In this document: one piece after another, positions 1 to 8,418 of the stretch
Numbering within the stretch: position 1 is the first letter of the stretch
Layout of the letters: every line of letters begins with the position of its first letter
Source of the DNA: Methylobacterium radiotolerans JCM 2831
Lineage (GTDB): Bacteria; Pseudomonadota; Alphaproteobacteria; Rhizobiales; Beijerinckiaceae
Reading direction: 5' to 3'
Assembly: GCF_000019725.1 (NCBI RefSeq)
Contig: NC_010505.1
Span: 3,227,001-3,291,000 of the forward strand
DNA length: 64,000 bases
Made by a program: the position numbers and the translations under genes
Notes under the pieces: generated by a model
Seen by the model: the letters and a program-made list of their open reading frames with translations, nothing else
What the model was told of the DNA's origin: nothing
The model's database searches: none

Positions 1-2075
1 TGCGCGTTCCCGAGAGTCCGCTCGGCCTCGGCGGCGTCGTAGCGGAGGAAGTCGACCGCCTCGCGGATCTCCGCGACGGCGCTCGCGCAGGTCTTGCCTG
101 CCTCACGCACGACGAGCCCGATCAGCGTCGGCATCTGCGCCTCGAGGGCGTCGGCGGCCCGCCGCAGGCAGGCGGCGCGCTCTGTGGCTGGCGTCGCCGC
201 CCAGCCGGCCGCGCCCGCCTCCGCCCGCGCCACGGCGATCGCCACGGTCCCGGCCGTCGCCGGCCGGTCGTATCCCACGATGTCCCGGCGGTCGGCGGGA
301 TTGCGCACGGGTTCGTCGGCCGCCGCGGCATCCGCGCCCGACGGCACCGCCCGCCACGCGGTGCGGCCGCTCGCCGCCAACCCGTCCCACAGGCTGGCGA
401 GAGCCGCCTCGTCGGCGAGGTCGAGCCCGGCCGCGTTTGCGCGGCCCGGGCCGTAGAGGTCCCGGGGCGCCGCGATTCTCGGATGGGGCGCGCCGGGATC
501 CGGCTCGGCCTCGACGACGGCGACGGGGTCGGCGATCAGGTCCGCGACCGGCACGGCCTCGTCGGCGACCCGGTTGACGAAGGACGTGTTGGCCCCGTTC
601 TCCAGGAGGCGCCGCACCAGGTAGGCGAGCAGGGTCTCGTGCGTGCCCACCGGTGCGTAGATGCGGCAGGGCCGCTGCAGATCGGCGTCGGCCATCACGG
701 CCTCGTAGAGCGGTTCGCCCATGCCGTGCAGGCACTGGAACTCGTACTGGCCGAGCCGGAAATCCGGGCCGGCCATCGCGACGATGCTCGCCAGTGTCTG
801 GGCGTTGTGGGTGGCGAATTGCGGGAAGACCGCGTCGGGCGCGGCGAGCAGCCGCCGCGCGCAGGCGAGGTACGAGACGTCGGTGTGGACTTTCCGGGTG
901 AAGACCGGGAAGTCCGAAAGACCGTCGACCTGCGCCCGCTTGATCTCGCTGTCCCAGTAGGCGCCCTTCACGAGCCGCACCATCAGCCGCCGCCGGCACC
1001 GCCGGGCGAGGTCGATCAGCACGTCGATGACGAAGGGGCAGCGCTTGCCGTAGGCCTGGACCACGAAGCCGAGCCCGTCCCAGCCGGCGAGTTCGGGGTC
1101 GGCGGCGAGCCGCTCAAGGATGTCGAGCGACAGGTCGAGGCGGTCGGCCTCCTCGGCGTCGATGTTGAGGCCGATGCCGTGGCCCATGGCGCGGCGGGCC
1201 AAGTCCAGCACGCGGGGATAGAGCTCGGCCAGGACCCGGTCGCGCTGCGCGCGGACGTAGCGGGGGTGGAGCGCCGACAGCTTGATCGAGATGCCGGGGC
1301 CGAGGAGCACGCCGCGGCCGGCCGATGCCGCGCCGATCGCCGCGATGGCCTCCGCGTAGGCGCGGCGGAAGCGCTCGGCGTCCTCGGCGGTCACGGCGGC
1401 CTCGCCGAGCATGTCGTACGAGTAGGTGAAGCCCTTCGCCTCGAGCGGCGCCGCGTGCCGCAGGGCCTCGGCGATGGTCCGCCCCGCCACGAACTGCTCG
1501 CCCATCATCCGCATGGCGAGGTCGACGCCTTTGCGGATCACCGGCTCGCCGCCGCGGGCGATCAGCCGGGTGAGCGCGGCGGAGAGGCCGGCCTCGTCCC
1601 GGGTCGCCGTCAGCTTGCCGGTCACGAGCAGGCCCCAGGTCGCCGCGTTGACGAAGGGCGACGGACTGTGCCCGAGATGGGCCGCCCAGTCGCCGCCCGC
1701 GATCTTGTCGCGGATCAGCGCGTCCCGCGTCGCCGCGTCGGGGATGCGCAGCAGCGCCTCGGCGAGGCACATCAGCGCCACGCCTTCCTGGCTGGACAGC
1801 GCGTATTCGTGGATCAGACCCTCGACGCCGCCGCGTCGGCCCTGCCGCCGCAGGCTCTCGACGAGGCGCCGCGCGTGCTCGGCGACGCGCCGAGCGGCAT
1901 CGGGCGGCAGGCGCGCCTCGGCGAGGAGCGCCGCCACGCAACCCGCTTCGGGCCGCCGGCAGGCCGCGATCACCGCCTGCCGCAGGGGCGAGCGGTCCGC
2001 CAGGGCGGGCGCGAACAGGCCGAACGGCTCGCTGGCCCCGACGGCTGCGTCGTCGACAACGCCGGATCCGGACAT
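1..2075 (-). CDS. putA: Bifunctional proline dehydrogenase / P5C dehydrogenase PutA (3' part cut off by the window edge)
   Basis: PutA oxidizes proline to glutamate in two steps: an FAD proline dehydrogenase and an NAD-dependent L-glutamate gamma-semialdehyde dehydrogenase. Translation from the ATG at 2075 gives about 691 residues before the edge, against roughly 1000 or more for the family. Diagnostic stretches are LVKGAYWDSEIKRAQ near residue 368 and ATHNAQTLASI near 420 (proline dehydrogenase barrel), and RRLLENGANTSFVNRV near 490 (linker to the aldehyde dehydrogenase domain). The N-terminus has no obvious ribbon-helix-helix repressor domain, so this looks like the non-regulatory short form. 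The reading frame has no stop at the left edge, so the gene is partial because of the window and not because it is broken. I see no transcriptional regulator beside it. Confidence 0.95.
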   Translation of the reverse strand, partial: MSGSGVVDDAAVGASEPFGLFAPALADRSPLRQAVIAACRRPEAGCVAALLAEARLPPDAARRVAEHARRLVESLRRQGRRGGVEGLIHEYALSSQEGVALMCLAEALLRIPDAATRDALIRDKIAGGDWAAHLGHSPSPFVNAATWGLLVTGKLTATRDEAGLSAALTRLIARGGEPVIRKGVDLAMRMMGEQFVAGRTIAEALRHAAPLEAKGFTYSYDMLGEAAVTAEDAERFRRAYAEAIAAIGAASAGRGVLLGPGISIKLSALHPRYVRAQRDRVLAELYPRVLDLARRAMGHGIGLNIDAEEADRLDLSLDILERLAADPELAGWDGLGFVVQAYGKRCPFVIDVLIDLARRCRRRLMVRLVKGAYWDSEIKRAQVDGLSDFPVFTRKVHTDVSYLACARRLLAAPDAVFPQFATHNAQTLASIVAMAGPDFRLGQYEFQCLHGMGEPLYEAVMADADLQRPCRIYAPVGTHETLLAYLVRRLLENGANTSFVNRVADEAVPVADLIADPVAVVEAEPDPGAPHPRIAAPRDLYGPGRANAAGLDLADEAALASLWDGLAASGRTAWRAVPSGADAAAADEPVRNPADRRDIVGYDRPATAGTVAIAVARAEAGAAGWAATPATERAACLRRAADALEAQMPTLIGLVVREAGKTCASAVAEIREAVDFLRYDAAEAERTLGNA

Positions 2076-2177
2076 GGGCCGCCCCTCGGACACGGCCCGG
2101 TGACACCGCGCCGTCGCGGCCTCACGCTACACCGTTCAAAACACGCGTCGAGGCCTGAGACGCGCGGGGCGATCCCG

Positions 2178-2990
2178 TCACTTGGGGGCTCGCGCGTGCG
2201 CAGCCTCCAGCGCGACGGCCAGGAGCGGCTGGGCGCCCTCCCGGCGCAGGGCTGCTACGGGAATCACCACCGGATCGGCGCAGGCCTGGACGACGTGCGC
2301 GAGGTCGAATTGCACCGCCAGGCCGCCGGCCTTGGCATTGAGCCACGCCATCATGGCCGGCGGCTGCCCGTCGTAGGTCTCGGCGACGGCCTCGCGGCAC
2401 TCCTTGTCCGCGTCGTCCGCCTTCGGATCGCCCGTCTTCAGGCGATAGCCCGCGAGATAGAGGGCGTGCAGTTTCCCGGACGCGAGCGTCACCATCTTGG
2501 TCCCGCCCGGGCCCTCCGCCAGGGCGAGCTTCCCGGTCAGGGAAGCGGGCAGCAGGGTTGTCCAATCCACCGGGGCGCCGGTGGTGAGGTCGTAGACGAT
2601 CGACATCGTGTTGCTGCTCGGGTGCGCGCCGCCGCAGAACCAGCTGTCGGAGATGACGTAGCTCAGGAAGCGCGGTCCGCGCATCGGTGCCTGGACGGAG
2701 CGCTCCCAGGAGCTGTTCTCCCCGCCCTGGGCCCTGCACGCCTGCTCGGCCTTGAGCGCCCGCGCATCGAGACGCTTCAACGCCGCGTTGATCCGCCGCT
2801 CGGCCTCGTCCGCCGGCGCGGCGATCTGCGGCATGGCGGCGATGCCGGGGCGCGCGTCGGACGACGCCACCAGGGTCACGGGCCCGTCGGCGGCCCAGGC
2901 GGGCGCGGTCAGGCTCAGGAGCACGGCGCCCCAGCCGCCGACCCTGCGGCGGGCTCGGCGCCCGCGCAGCGGGAAATCACGCTGGTACAT
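2178..2990 (-). CDS. Secreted hypothetical protein, DUF3298/RsiV-like
   Basis: A predicted 270-residue protein starting at the ATG at 2990. Basic residues and a hydrophobic segment ending in AWAADG form a signal peptide of about 35 residues, so it should be periplasmic. The central block with CGGAHP followed by YDLTTGAPVDWTTLL resembles the DUF3298 / RsiV-type extracellular domain, in which a GGAH motif precedes a 'DLkTGk.v.l..L' strand. The frame remains open upstream to 3410, but that part is arginine/proline-rich with no coherent family, so I reject the longer start. It lies 100 bp upstream of the putA start on the same strand. The function is unknown; some DUF3298 proteins bind lysozyme, but nothing here shows that activity. 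Confidence 0.7.
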   Translation of the reverse strand: MYQRDFPLRGRRARRRVGGWGAVLLSLTAPAWAADGPVTLVASSDARPGIAAMPQIAAPADEAERRINAALKRLDARALKAEQACRAQGGENSSWERSVQAPMRGPRFLSYVISDSWFCGGAHPSSNTMSIVYDLTTGAPVDWTTLLPASLTGKLALAEGPGGTKMVTLASGKLHALYLAGYRLKTGDPKADDADKECREAVAETYDGQPPAMMAWLNAKAGGLAVQFDLAHVVQACADPVVIPVAALRREGAQPLLAVALEAAHARAPK

Positions 2991-3130
2991 CGGGCCTCGG
3001 CTCCTGTTGGGGCGGGACGGCGAGTTTCCGGTCCCCACCGCGGGACAATCGGATCGACGCAGCCCTAGCATCCGGCGCGGCGACGCGGCGCGCGCTTTGA
3101 CACAGGCCGAAGCGGTGTCAGAACCCCGGG

Positions 3131-4177
3131 ATGACCGCGATCCTGATCTACGGCGCCACCGGCTATACCGGGCAGCTCCTGGCCGCGCACGCCGTCGCGC
3201 AGGGGCTGCGCCCGATCCTGGCGGGGCGCGATCCGGACAAGTTGCGGCCGCTGGCGGCCCGGCTGGGCCTGGAGATGCGGTCCGCGCGCCTCGACGACCG
3301 CGCAGGTCTGCGCGCGGCGCTCGCGGGCGTGGCGGCGGTGATCCACGCGGCCGGCCCGTTCTCGCGGACGGCGCGGCCGATGGTCGAGGCCTGCCTCGCG
3401 GCGGGGGCACACTACGTCGACATCACCGGCGAGATCGCGGTGCTGGAGGCTCTCGCGGCCAAGGATGCAGAGGCGAAGGCCGCCGGCATCGTCTTCCTGC
3501 CGGCGGCGGGCTTCGACGTGGTGCCGAGCGACTGCCTCGCGGCCCACGTGGCCGGGCGACTGCCCGGGGCGACGCACCTGCGCATCTCCATCGGCGGATT
3601 CGGCGGCTTCAGCCGTGGCACGGCCCGCACCATGGTGGAGGGCATCGCCTGGGGCACGCGGGTGCGCCGGGACGGGCGCATCGTCGAACTGCCGAGCCCG
3701 CCGCGGTCCACCGCCGATTTCGGCGCCGGACCGCGCCGGACCGTCGGGCTCGGCTGGGGCGACGTGTCGAGCGCGTGGTACTCGACCGGCGTCCCGAACA
3801 TCGATGTCTACTTCGAGGCCTTCCCCGCCATGGCGGCGGCGGCCGGCCTGCCCGCCGGCATCCGGCGCATCATCGCGGGCGGCACCGCGCAGCGCCTGAT
3901 CAACCGCGGCATCGACCGGCTGCCCGCCGGTCCCTCTGCAACGGCGCGCGAGAAGGCCCGCAGCACGTTCCTGGCGGAGGCCTGGGACGGCGCAGGGCGG
4001 GAGGCGGCGAGCCGGATGGAAACGCCCGAAGGCTACACGCTCACGGCCGCGACGGCCCTGGAGGTCGCCCGCCGCCTCGCCTCGGGCGCGGTGCCGGCGG
4101 GCTTCCACACGCCGGTGACGGCCTTCGGGGCGGACTTCATCCTGAATTTCCCGGGCGTGGTGCGAACGGACCTTTGA
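3131..4177 (+). CDS. Saccharopine dehydrogenase-like NAD(P)-binding protein
   Basis: A 348-residue soluble protein. It opens with the Rossmann motif IYGATGYTGQLLA (residues 6-18), then NTD segments typical of the saccharopine dehydrogenase NADP-binding family: VIHAAGPFS near 80 and YVDITGE near 100. This broader family includes trans-acting enoyl reductases and many uncharacterized oxidoreductases, so true saccharopine dehydrogenase activity is not implied. It is the only plus-strand gene in the first 10 kb and faces the convergent altronate-dehydratase gene, whose stop is 73 bp away. It is divergent from the DUF3298-like gene, with a 140-bp shared upstream region. The substrate cannot be read from the sequence. 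Confidence 0.8.
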   Translation: MTAILIYGATGYTGQLLAAHAVAQGLRPILAGRDPDKLRPLAARLGLEMRSARLDDRAGLRAALAGVAAVIHAAGPFSRTARPMVEACLAAGAHYVDITGEIAVLEALAAKDAEAKAAGIVFLPAAGFDVVPSDCLAAHVAGRLPGATHLRISIGGFGGFSRGTARTMVEGIAWGTRVRRDGRIVELPSPPRSTADFGAGPRRTVGLGWGDVSSAWYSTGVPNIDVYFEAFPAMAAAAGLPAGIRRIIAGGTAQRLINRGIDRLPAGPSATAREKARSTFLAEAWDGAGREAASRMETPEGYTLTAATALEVARRLASGAVPAGFHTPVTAFGADFILNFPGVVRTDL

Positions 4178-4250
4178 GATGCGGCCTGCTCGGTGATCGC
4201 CCTGACCGTCGCTGCGCTCGCAACGACGGCGGAGCGCACGCCCGGGCCCC

Positions 4251-5774
4251 TCACACGGTCGCGCCGATCTGCCAGGGCGCGAATTCCGACGAGCCGAAAT
4301 CGAACTGCTCGCTCTTCGTCCGCTCGCCGCCGGCGACCCGCAGGATCAGGTCGAAGATCCGGCGCCCAGCCTGCTCCACGCTCTCTTCACCGTCGAGGAT
4401 CGTGCCGCAATTGACGTCCATGTCCTCCTCGAGCCGCCGGTACATGGCGGAGTTGGTGGCGATTTTGATCGAGGGCGACGGCTTGCAGCCGAATACGGAG
4501 CCGCGTCCCGTGGTGAAGCAGACGAGGTTCGCCCCGCCCGCGACCTGCCCGGTCGCCGAGACCGGGTCGTAGCCGGGCGTGTCCATGAAGACGAAGCCCT
4601 TGGCGGTGACGGGATCGGCGTAGCGCAGCACGTCCACGAGGTTGGTGCTGCCGGCCTTCGCCATGGCGCCGAGCGACTTCTCCAGGATCGTCGTCAGGCC
4701 GCCGGCCTTGTTGCCCGGCGACGGGTTGGCGTCGATCTCCGAGCCCTCCTTGCGGGTGTACTCCTCCCACCAGTGCATCAGGTCGACGAGCTTCTGGCCG
4801 ACTTCCGGACTGACGGCGCGGCGGGTGAATAGGTGCTCGGCGCCGTAGGTCTCGGTGGTCTCCGACAGGATCACCGTGCCGCCGTTCCGCACCACGAGGT
4901 CGCTGGCGATTCCCAGAGCCGGGTTGGCCGAGACTCCGGAATAGCCGTCCGAGCCGCCGCATTGCAGGGCGACGATCAGCTCGCTCGCCGGCACCGGCTC
5001 GCGGCGGACCACGTTCGCCTCGGCCAGGATGTCCTTCACGAACGCGATGCCGGCCTCGACGGTCTTCCGTGTGCCGCCGAGGCTCTGGATGTTCATGCTG
5101 CGGATCCGGTCGCCGAGCCCCTGCTCCTCCAAGAAGGCGCCGATCTGGTTCACCTCGCAGCCGAGCCCGATCATCACGATGTGGGAGAAGTTGACGTGCC
5201 GCGCGTAGCCCGCGAGCGTCCGGCGCAGGAGCCGCAGCGGCTCGCCCATCGCCATGCCGCAGCCGGTCTTGTGGGTCAGCGCCACGACACCGTCGACGTT
5301 GGGATAGGGAGCGAGCGGGTCGAGGCCGAGGATCGGGTGCCGCCGGAACGCGTCGGCGATCAGGTCGGCGACGTGCGCGCTGCAATTCACCGAGGTGAGG
5401 ATGCCCACGTAGTTGCGCGTCGCCACGCGCCCGTCGGGGCGGCGGATGCCCTGGAAGGTCGCGGGCGGCGTCACCAGATGGGTCGGCCTCGCGTCGACCC
5501 CGAACGCGTAGTCCCGGGCGAACTCGCCCATCCCGAGATTGTGGACGTGGACGTGGCGGCCGGCCGCGATGTCGTCCTTGGCGAAGCCGATGATCTGTCC
5601 GTACTTGGTCACCGGCTCGCCAGCGCGATGGGCCCGGACCGCGACCTTGTGGCCGGCCGGGATCCGCTCCGCCGCCGCGACGCCGTCGGCGACCGGCATT
5701 CCCGGCTCGATGGCGCCGCGGGCCACGGCGACACCATCGGCCGGCCGAAGGGTGATCACGGGGTAGGTCGACAT
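4251..5774 (-). CDS. UxaA/GarD-family sugar-acid dehydratase
   Basis: A 507-residue protein of the altronate / D-galactarate dehydratase family, which removes water from sugar acids to give 2-keto-3-deoxy acids. Roughly residues 1-100 form the SAF-type small domain and the rest the UxaA-type catalytic domain. Characteristic cysteines lie in SVNCSA, KTGCGM, GLGCEVNQ and QCGGSDGYSG, as expected for the Fe-dependent enzymes. The two domains are fused, as in UxaA and GarD, and unlike the split SuyA/SuyB sulfolactate lyases. The start at 5774 is preceded by a good purine-rich ribosome site (GGAGAG). It is the last gene of a same-strand group with an MFS transporter (35 bp upstream), an Ldh2-type dehydrogenase and an M81 peptidase, which suggests uptake and breakdown of a hydroxy or sugar acid. 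The exact substrate is not determined. Confidence 0.88.
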   Translation of the reverse strand: MSTYPVITLRPADGVAVARGAIEPGMPVADGVAAAERIPAGHKVAVRAHRAGEPVTKYGQIIGFAKDDIAAGRHVHVHNLGMGEFARDYAFGVDARPTHLVTPPATFQGIRRPDGRVATRNYVGILTSVNCSAHVADLIADAFRRHPILGLDPLAPYPNVDGVVALTHKTGCGMAMGEPLRLLRRTLAGYARHVNFSHIVMIGLGCEVNQIGAFLEEQGLGDRIRSMNIQSLGGTRKTVEAGIAFVKDILAEANVVRREPVPASELIVALQCGGSDGYSGVSANPALGIASDLVVRNGGTVILSETTETYGAEHLFTRRAVSPEVGQKLVDLMHWWEEYTRKEGSEIDANPSPGNKAGGLTTILEKSLGAMAKAGSTNLVDVLRYADPVTAKGFVFMDTPGYDPVSATGQVAGGANLVCFTTGRGSVFGCKPSPSIKIATNSAMYRRLEEDMDVNCGTILDGEESVEQAGRRIFDLILRVAGGERTKSEQFDFGSSEFAPWQIGATV

Positions 5775-5809
5775 CGGTCTCTCCTCGGATTCGATCGGGC
5801 CGCTCGCCG

Positions 5810-7120
5810 TCACCGCGCCGCCTCGGGGCGCAGAGCCGGGGCGCGGGCGTCGCGGACCGGCAGCGGCGCGATCTCGCCGACCACGAACAGGTAGATGAAG
5901 GCACCCAGCAGGCAGAACCCGCCGGCCACGATCAGGGGGATCACGAACGAGCCCTGGGTGACGGTCAGCATGACGCCCGTGAAGGTCGTCGTCACGATCC
6001 CGGCGACGTTCGACGCGAAGTTCTGGATGCCGCCGATCGAGGCCACGTGGGCCGGGGTCGGCGCCACGTCGCCGGGCAGTGCCCAGATCGACGCGGCCGT
6101 GAAGGCGAGGCTGCCGTAGGCGACCGCGAAGCACAGCAGCGCCACGTAGACGTTCGGCGCGATGATCGACAGGGTGATCACCGACGACATCAGCATGCCG
6201 CCGACGAGGCAGGTCTTGCGGGCCGCCGTGAGGCTCCAGCCGCGGCGGTAGAGGGCGTCCGACGCGAAGCCGCCGAGCCAGCCCGCGGGGATCGACGCCA
6301 GGGCCGGCAGGCTGCCGAGCGTGCCGAGCTCCGCCAGCGAGAAGCCCCGCGCTTTGACCAGGTAGGTCGGGAACCACGTGATGAAGAAGTAGATCACGAA
6401 GTTCAGGCAGAAGAATCCCGCCATCATGCCCCAGACCGTGCGGTAGCGGAACAGCGACAGCCACGGCACCTGGTTCTGGGCGTCGACGGCGTCGACGGTC
6501 TTCGGCCGCTCCTGCGCGGCCCGGAGCCGGGCGAGCTCCTCCGGCGAGACCTTCGGGTGGTTCTCGGGCTCGCGGTAGAGCCACATCCAGAACACAGCCC
6601 AGGCGAAGCCCAGCACACCGGTGACGACGAAGGATTCCCGCCAGCCCAGCGTCGCGATGACCCAGGACACCAGCGGGATCGCCAGCGCCGAGCCCACCCG
6701 CGAGCCGCTGTCGAAGATACTGCTGGCGAAGCTCCGCTCGCTGCGCGGGAACCACGAGGCCGCGACCTTGGCGAAGGATGGGTAGGCCCCGGCCTCGCCG
6801 ATGCCGAGCAGCATGCGCAGGCCGAGCAGTGACAGGAAGCCCCGTCCGACCGCGGTCAGCGCCGTGCAGGCCGACCACCAGACCACCGCGACCACGAGCG
6901 AGAGCCGCGCGCCGACCCGGTCGGCCACGTAGCCGAAAGGCAGCTGCATGATCGCGTAGGTCCAGAAGAAGCCCGACAGGATCAGTCCCATGTCGGTGGC
7001 GTCGAGCCCCAGCTCCTTGGACATGGAGGGCGCGGCGACCGCCAGATTGGCGCGGTCGATGTAGTTGATGGCGTTGGCGGCCATGCAGAGGCCGATCATG
7101 AGCCAGCGCAGGCGAGGCAT
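5810..7120 (-). CDS. MFS anion:cation symporter, sugar-acid permease type
   Basis: A 436-residue major facilitator with about 12 hydrophobic segments. The opening MIGLCMAANAINYIDRANL is typical of the anion:cation symporter branch (glucarate, galactonate and hexuronate transporters), with a conserved loop GYVADRVGARLS near residue 65. The central cytoplasmic loop (about residues 190-225) is charged. The gene sits between the Ldh2-like dehydrogenase and the UxaA-type dehydratase on the same strand, so it probably imports the acid they degrade. A strong GGGAGGAG ribosome site precedes the ATG at 7120. A small hairpin (CCGGGGA / TCCCCGG, 7140-7158) lies in the 107-bp gap upstream. The frame is open far upstream, but residues before the ATG match the shadow of the neighbouring gene. 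Confidence 0.9.
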   Translation of the reverse strand: MPRLRWLMIGLCMAANAINYIDRANLAVAAPSMSKELGLDATDMGLILSGFFWTYAIMQLPFGYVADRVGARLSLVVAVVWWSACTALTAVGRGFLSLLGLRMLLGIGEAGAYPSFAKVAASWFPRSERSFASSIFDSGSRVGSALAIPLVSWVIATLGWRESFVVTGVLGFAWAVFWMWLYREPENHPKVSPEELARLRAAQERPKTVDAVDAQNQVPWLSLFRYRTVWGMMAGFFCLNFVIYFFITWFPTYLVKARGFSLAELGTLGSLPALASIPAGWLGGFASDALYRRGWSLTAARKTCLVGGMLMSSVITLSIIAPNVYVALLCFAVAYGSLAFTAASIWALPGDVAPTPAHVASIGGIQNFASNVAGIVTTTFTGVMLTVTQGSFVIPLIVAGGFCLLGAFIYLFVVGEIAPLPVRDARAPALRPEAAR

Positions 7121-7227
7121 CGTGGGCTCCTCCCGTCTTCCGGGGATGGCGTCCCCGGTCCGTGCGGCGCCCCCGTTGGGGCCGAGGGTCGCCGCCGAGC
7201 GTGGTGTCGTGCCGGCCCTCGTCCGGC

Positions 7228-8298
7228 TCAGGTGCGGTAGGCGTTGCCGTCGAGGCCGTGCGGCCGGCCGGCGGCGAGCAGGGTCTCCCAGACGGGCTCC
7301 GGCAGCGGCACACCCTCGGCGAGGCGCTCGGCGCGCATGCGCCGCTCCGGCTCGCCGGGCAGCAGGACCTCGGCGCCCGGCATCGGCTTGGCGCTCTTGA
7401 AGAAGTCGAGATAGGCCCGCGTCTCGACCGCGAGGGCGTCCTCGGTGCCGAGGGCGGTCGGCGTGACGTAGATCGACAGCATGCCGTTGCAGATCCGCCG
7501 CTGCCCGGGGCCGGCCGTGCCGGAGCCGGTGAGCGCGCCGGCGAGGAGCTCGCACATCAGCGCGAGGCCGGAGCCCTTGTGCTCGCCGAAGGCCCGGATC
7601 GCCCCGGCGCCGCGCTGGTTGTCGCGCTCGACGCCCTCCAGCGGGCCGAACAGGGTCGCAGGGTCGGCGCTGAGGCGGCCGTCCGGCTCGATCAGCGCGC
7701 CCTCGGGCAGCGGCTTGCCGCCCCGGGAGGCGACGAGCACCTTGCCCTCGGCGACCAGCGACGTGGCGAAATCGAGGATGATCGGGTCGCCCCCCGGGAC
7801 CGGGAAGCCGGCCGCGAAGGGGGCCGTCGAGAATCGGCGCTCCACGGATCCGAAGGGTGCCACGAGGAGGCTCCCCGCCACGTTGACGAAGTGCACCGAG
7901 ACGAGCCCCGCCGCCGCCGCCCGCTCGGCCCACTCGCCGATCCGGCCGATATGCCCGGCGTGCCGCAGGGCGATGATCGCGACGCCGTTCTCCCGCGCCT
8001 TGGCGATCCCGAGATCGGTGGCGAAGGGGCCGGCCGTCTGCCCGAACCCGTAATGCGCGTCCACGAGGGCGAAGTTCGGCGCGTCGGTGACGATCTCGGG
8101 CGTGCGGCCGGCCTCGACCTCGCCCGCGCGCAGCCACTCGACGTAGCGGGTGACACGGACGACGCCGTGACTGTCGTGGCCGGTGAGGTTCGCCGCCACC
8201 AGGAAGCGGCCGATCCGCTCGGCCTCCGGCTCGGCGCAGCCCTCGCGCACGAAAATGTCCCGCACGTAGGCGGTCAGCCTGTCGGCCGGAATCCGCAT
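7228..8298 (-). CDS. Ldh2-family malate/lactate/ureidoglycolate-type dehydrogenase
   Basis: A 356-residue NAD(P)-dependent 2-hydroxyacid oxidoreductase of the Ldh2 (YlbC/YiaK) fold. The signature GHDSHGV at residues 40-46 carries the catalytic histidine, and RHAGHIGRIGEWAERAAAAG and FGEHKGSGLALM are further family blocks. Members reduce or oxidize malate, lactate, sulfolactate, 2,3-diketogulonate or ureidoglycolate, so the substrate must come from context: here a UxaA-type dehydratase, an MFS acid transporter and an M81 peptidase on the same strand. The ATG at 8298 gives the normal family N-terminus (MRIPADRLTAYV); the frame open to 8397 adds non-conserved residues. The protein is complete and cytoplasmic, with no signal peptide. 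Confidence 0.88.
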   Translation of the reverse strand: MRIPADRLTAYVRDIFVREGCAEPEAERIGRFLVAANLTGHDSHGVVRVTRYVEWLRAGEVEAGRTPEIVTDAPNFALVDAHYGFGQTAGPFATDLGIAKARENGVAIIALRHAGHIGRIGEWAERAAAAGLVSVHFVNVAGSLLVAPFGSVERRFSTAPFAAGFPVPGGDPIILDFATSLVAEGKVLVASRGGKPLPEGALIEPDGRLSADPATLFGPLEGVERDNQRGAGAIRAFGEHKGSGLALMCELLAGALTGSGTAGPGQRRICNGMLSIYVTPTALGTEDALAVETRAYLDFFKSAKPMPGAEVLLPGEPERRMRAERLAEGVPLPEPVWETLLAAGRPHGLDGNAYRT

Positions 8299-8418
8299 CC
8301 CGTCTCTCCCTCGCCGCGCTTCACCGAGCGCGTGCGGGATGAACCTAGCGTCCTCGCACGTGCAGGGCGAGCACCGGCGGGTGACGGCGGCCGCCACCTG
8401 TCGTCCCCACGGAACCGG

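Noticed and set aside
483..3068. Plus-strand open frame of 861 codons
   Set aside because: It is antisense to putA and the DUF3298-like gene. Its translation is histidine/arginine/glycine-rich without any domain, as expected for the antisense of high-GC coding DNA.
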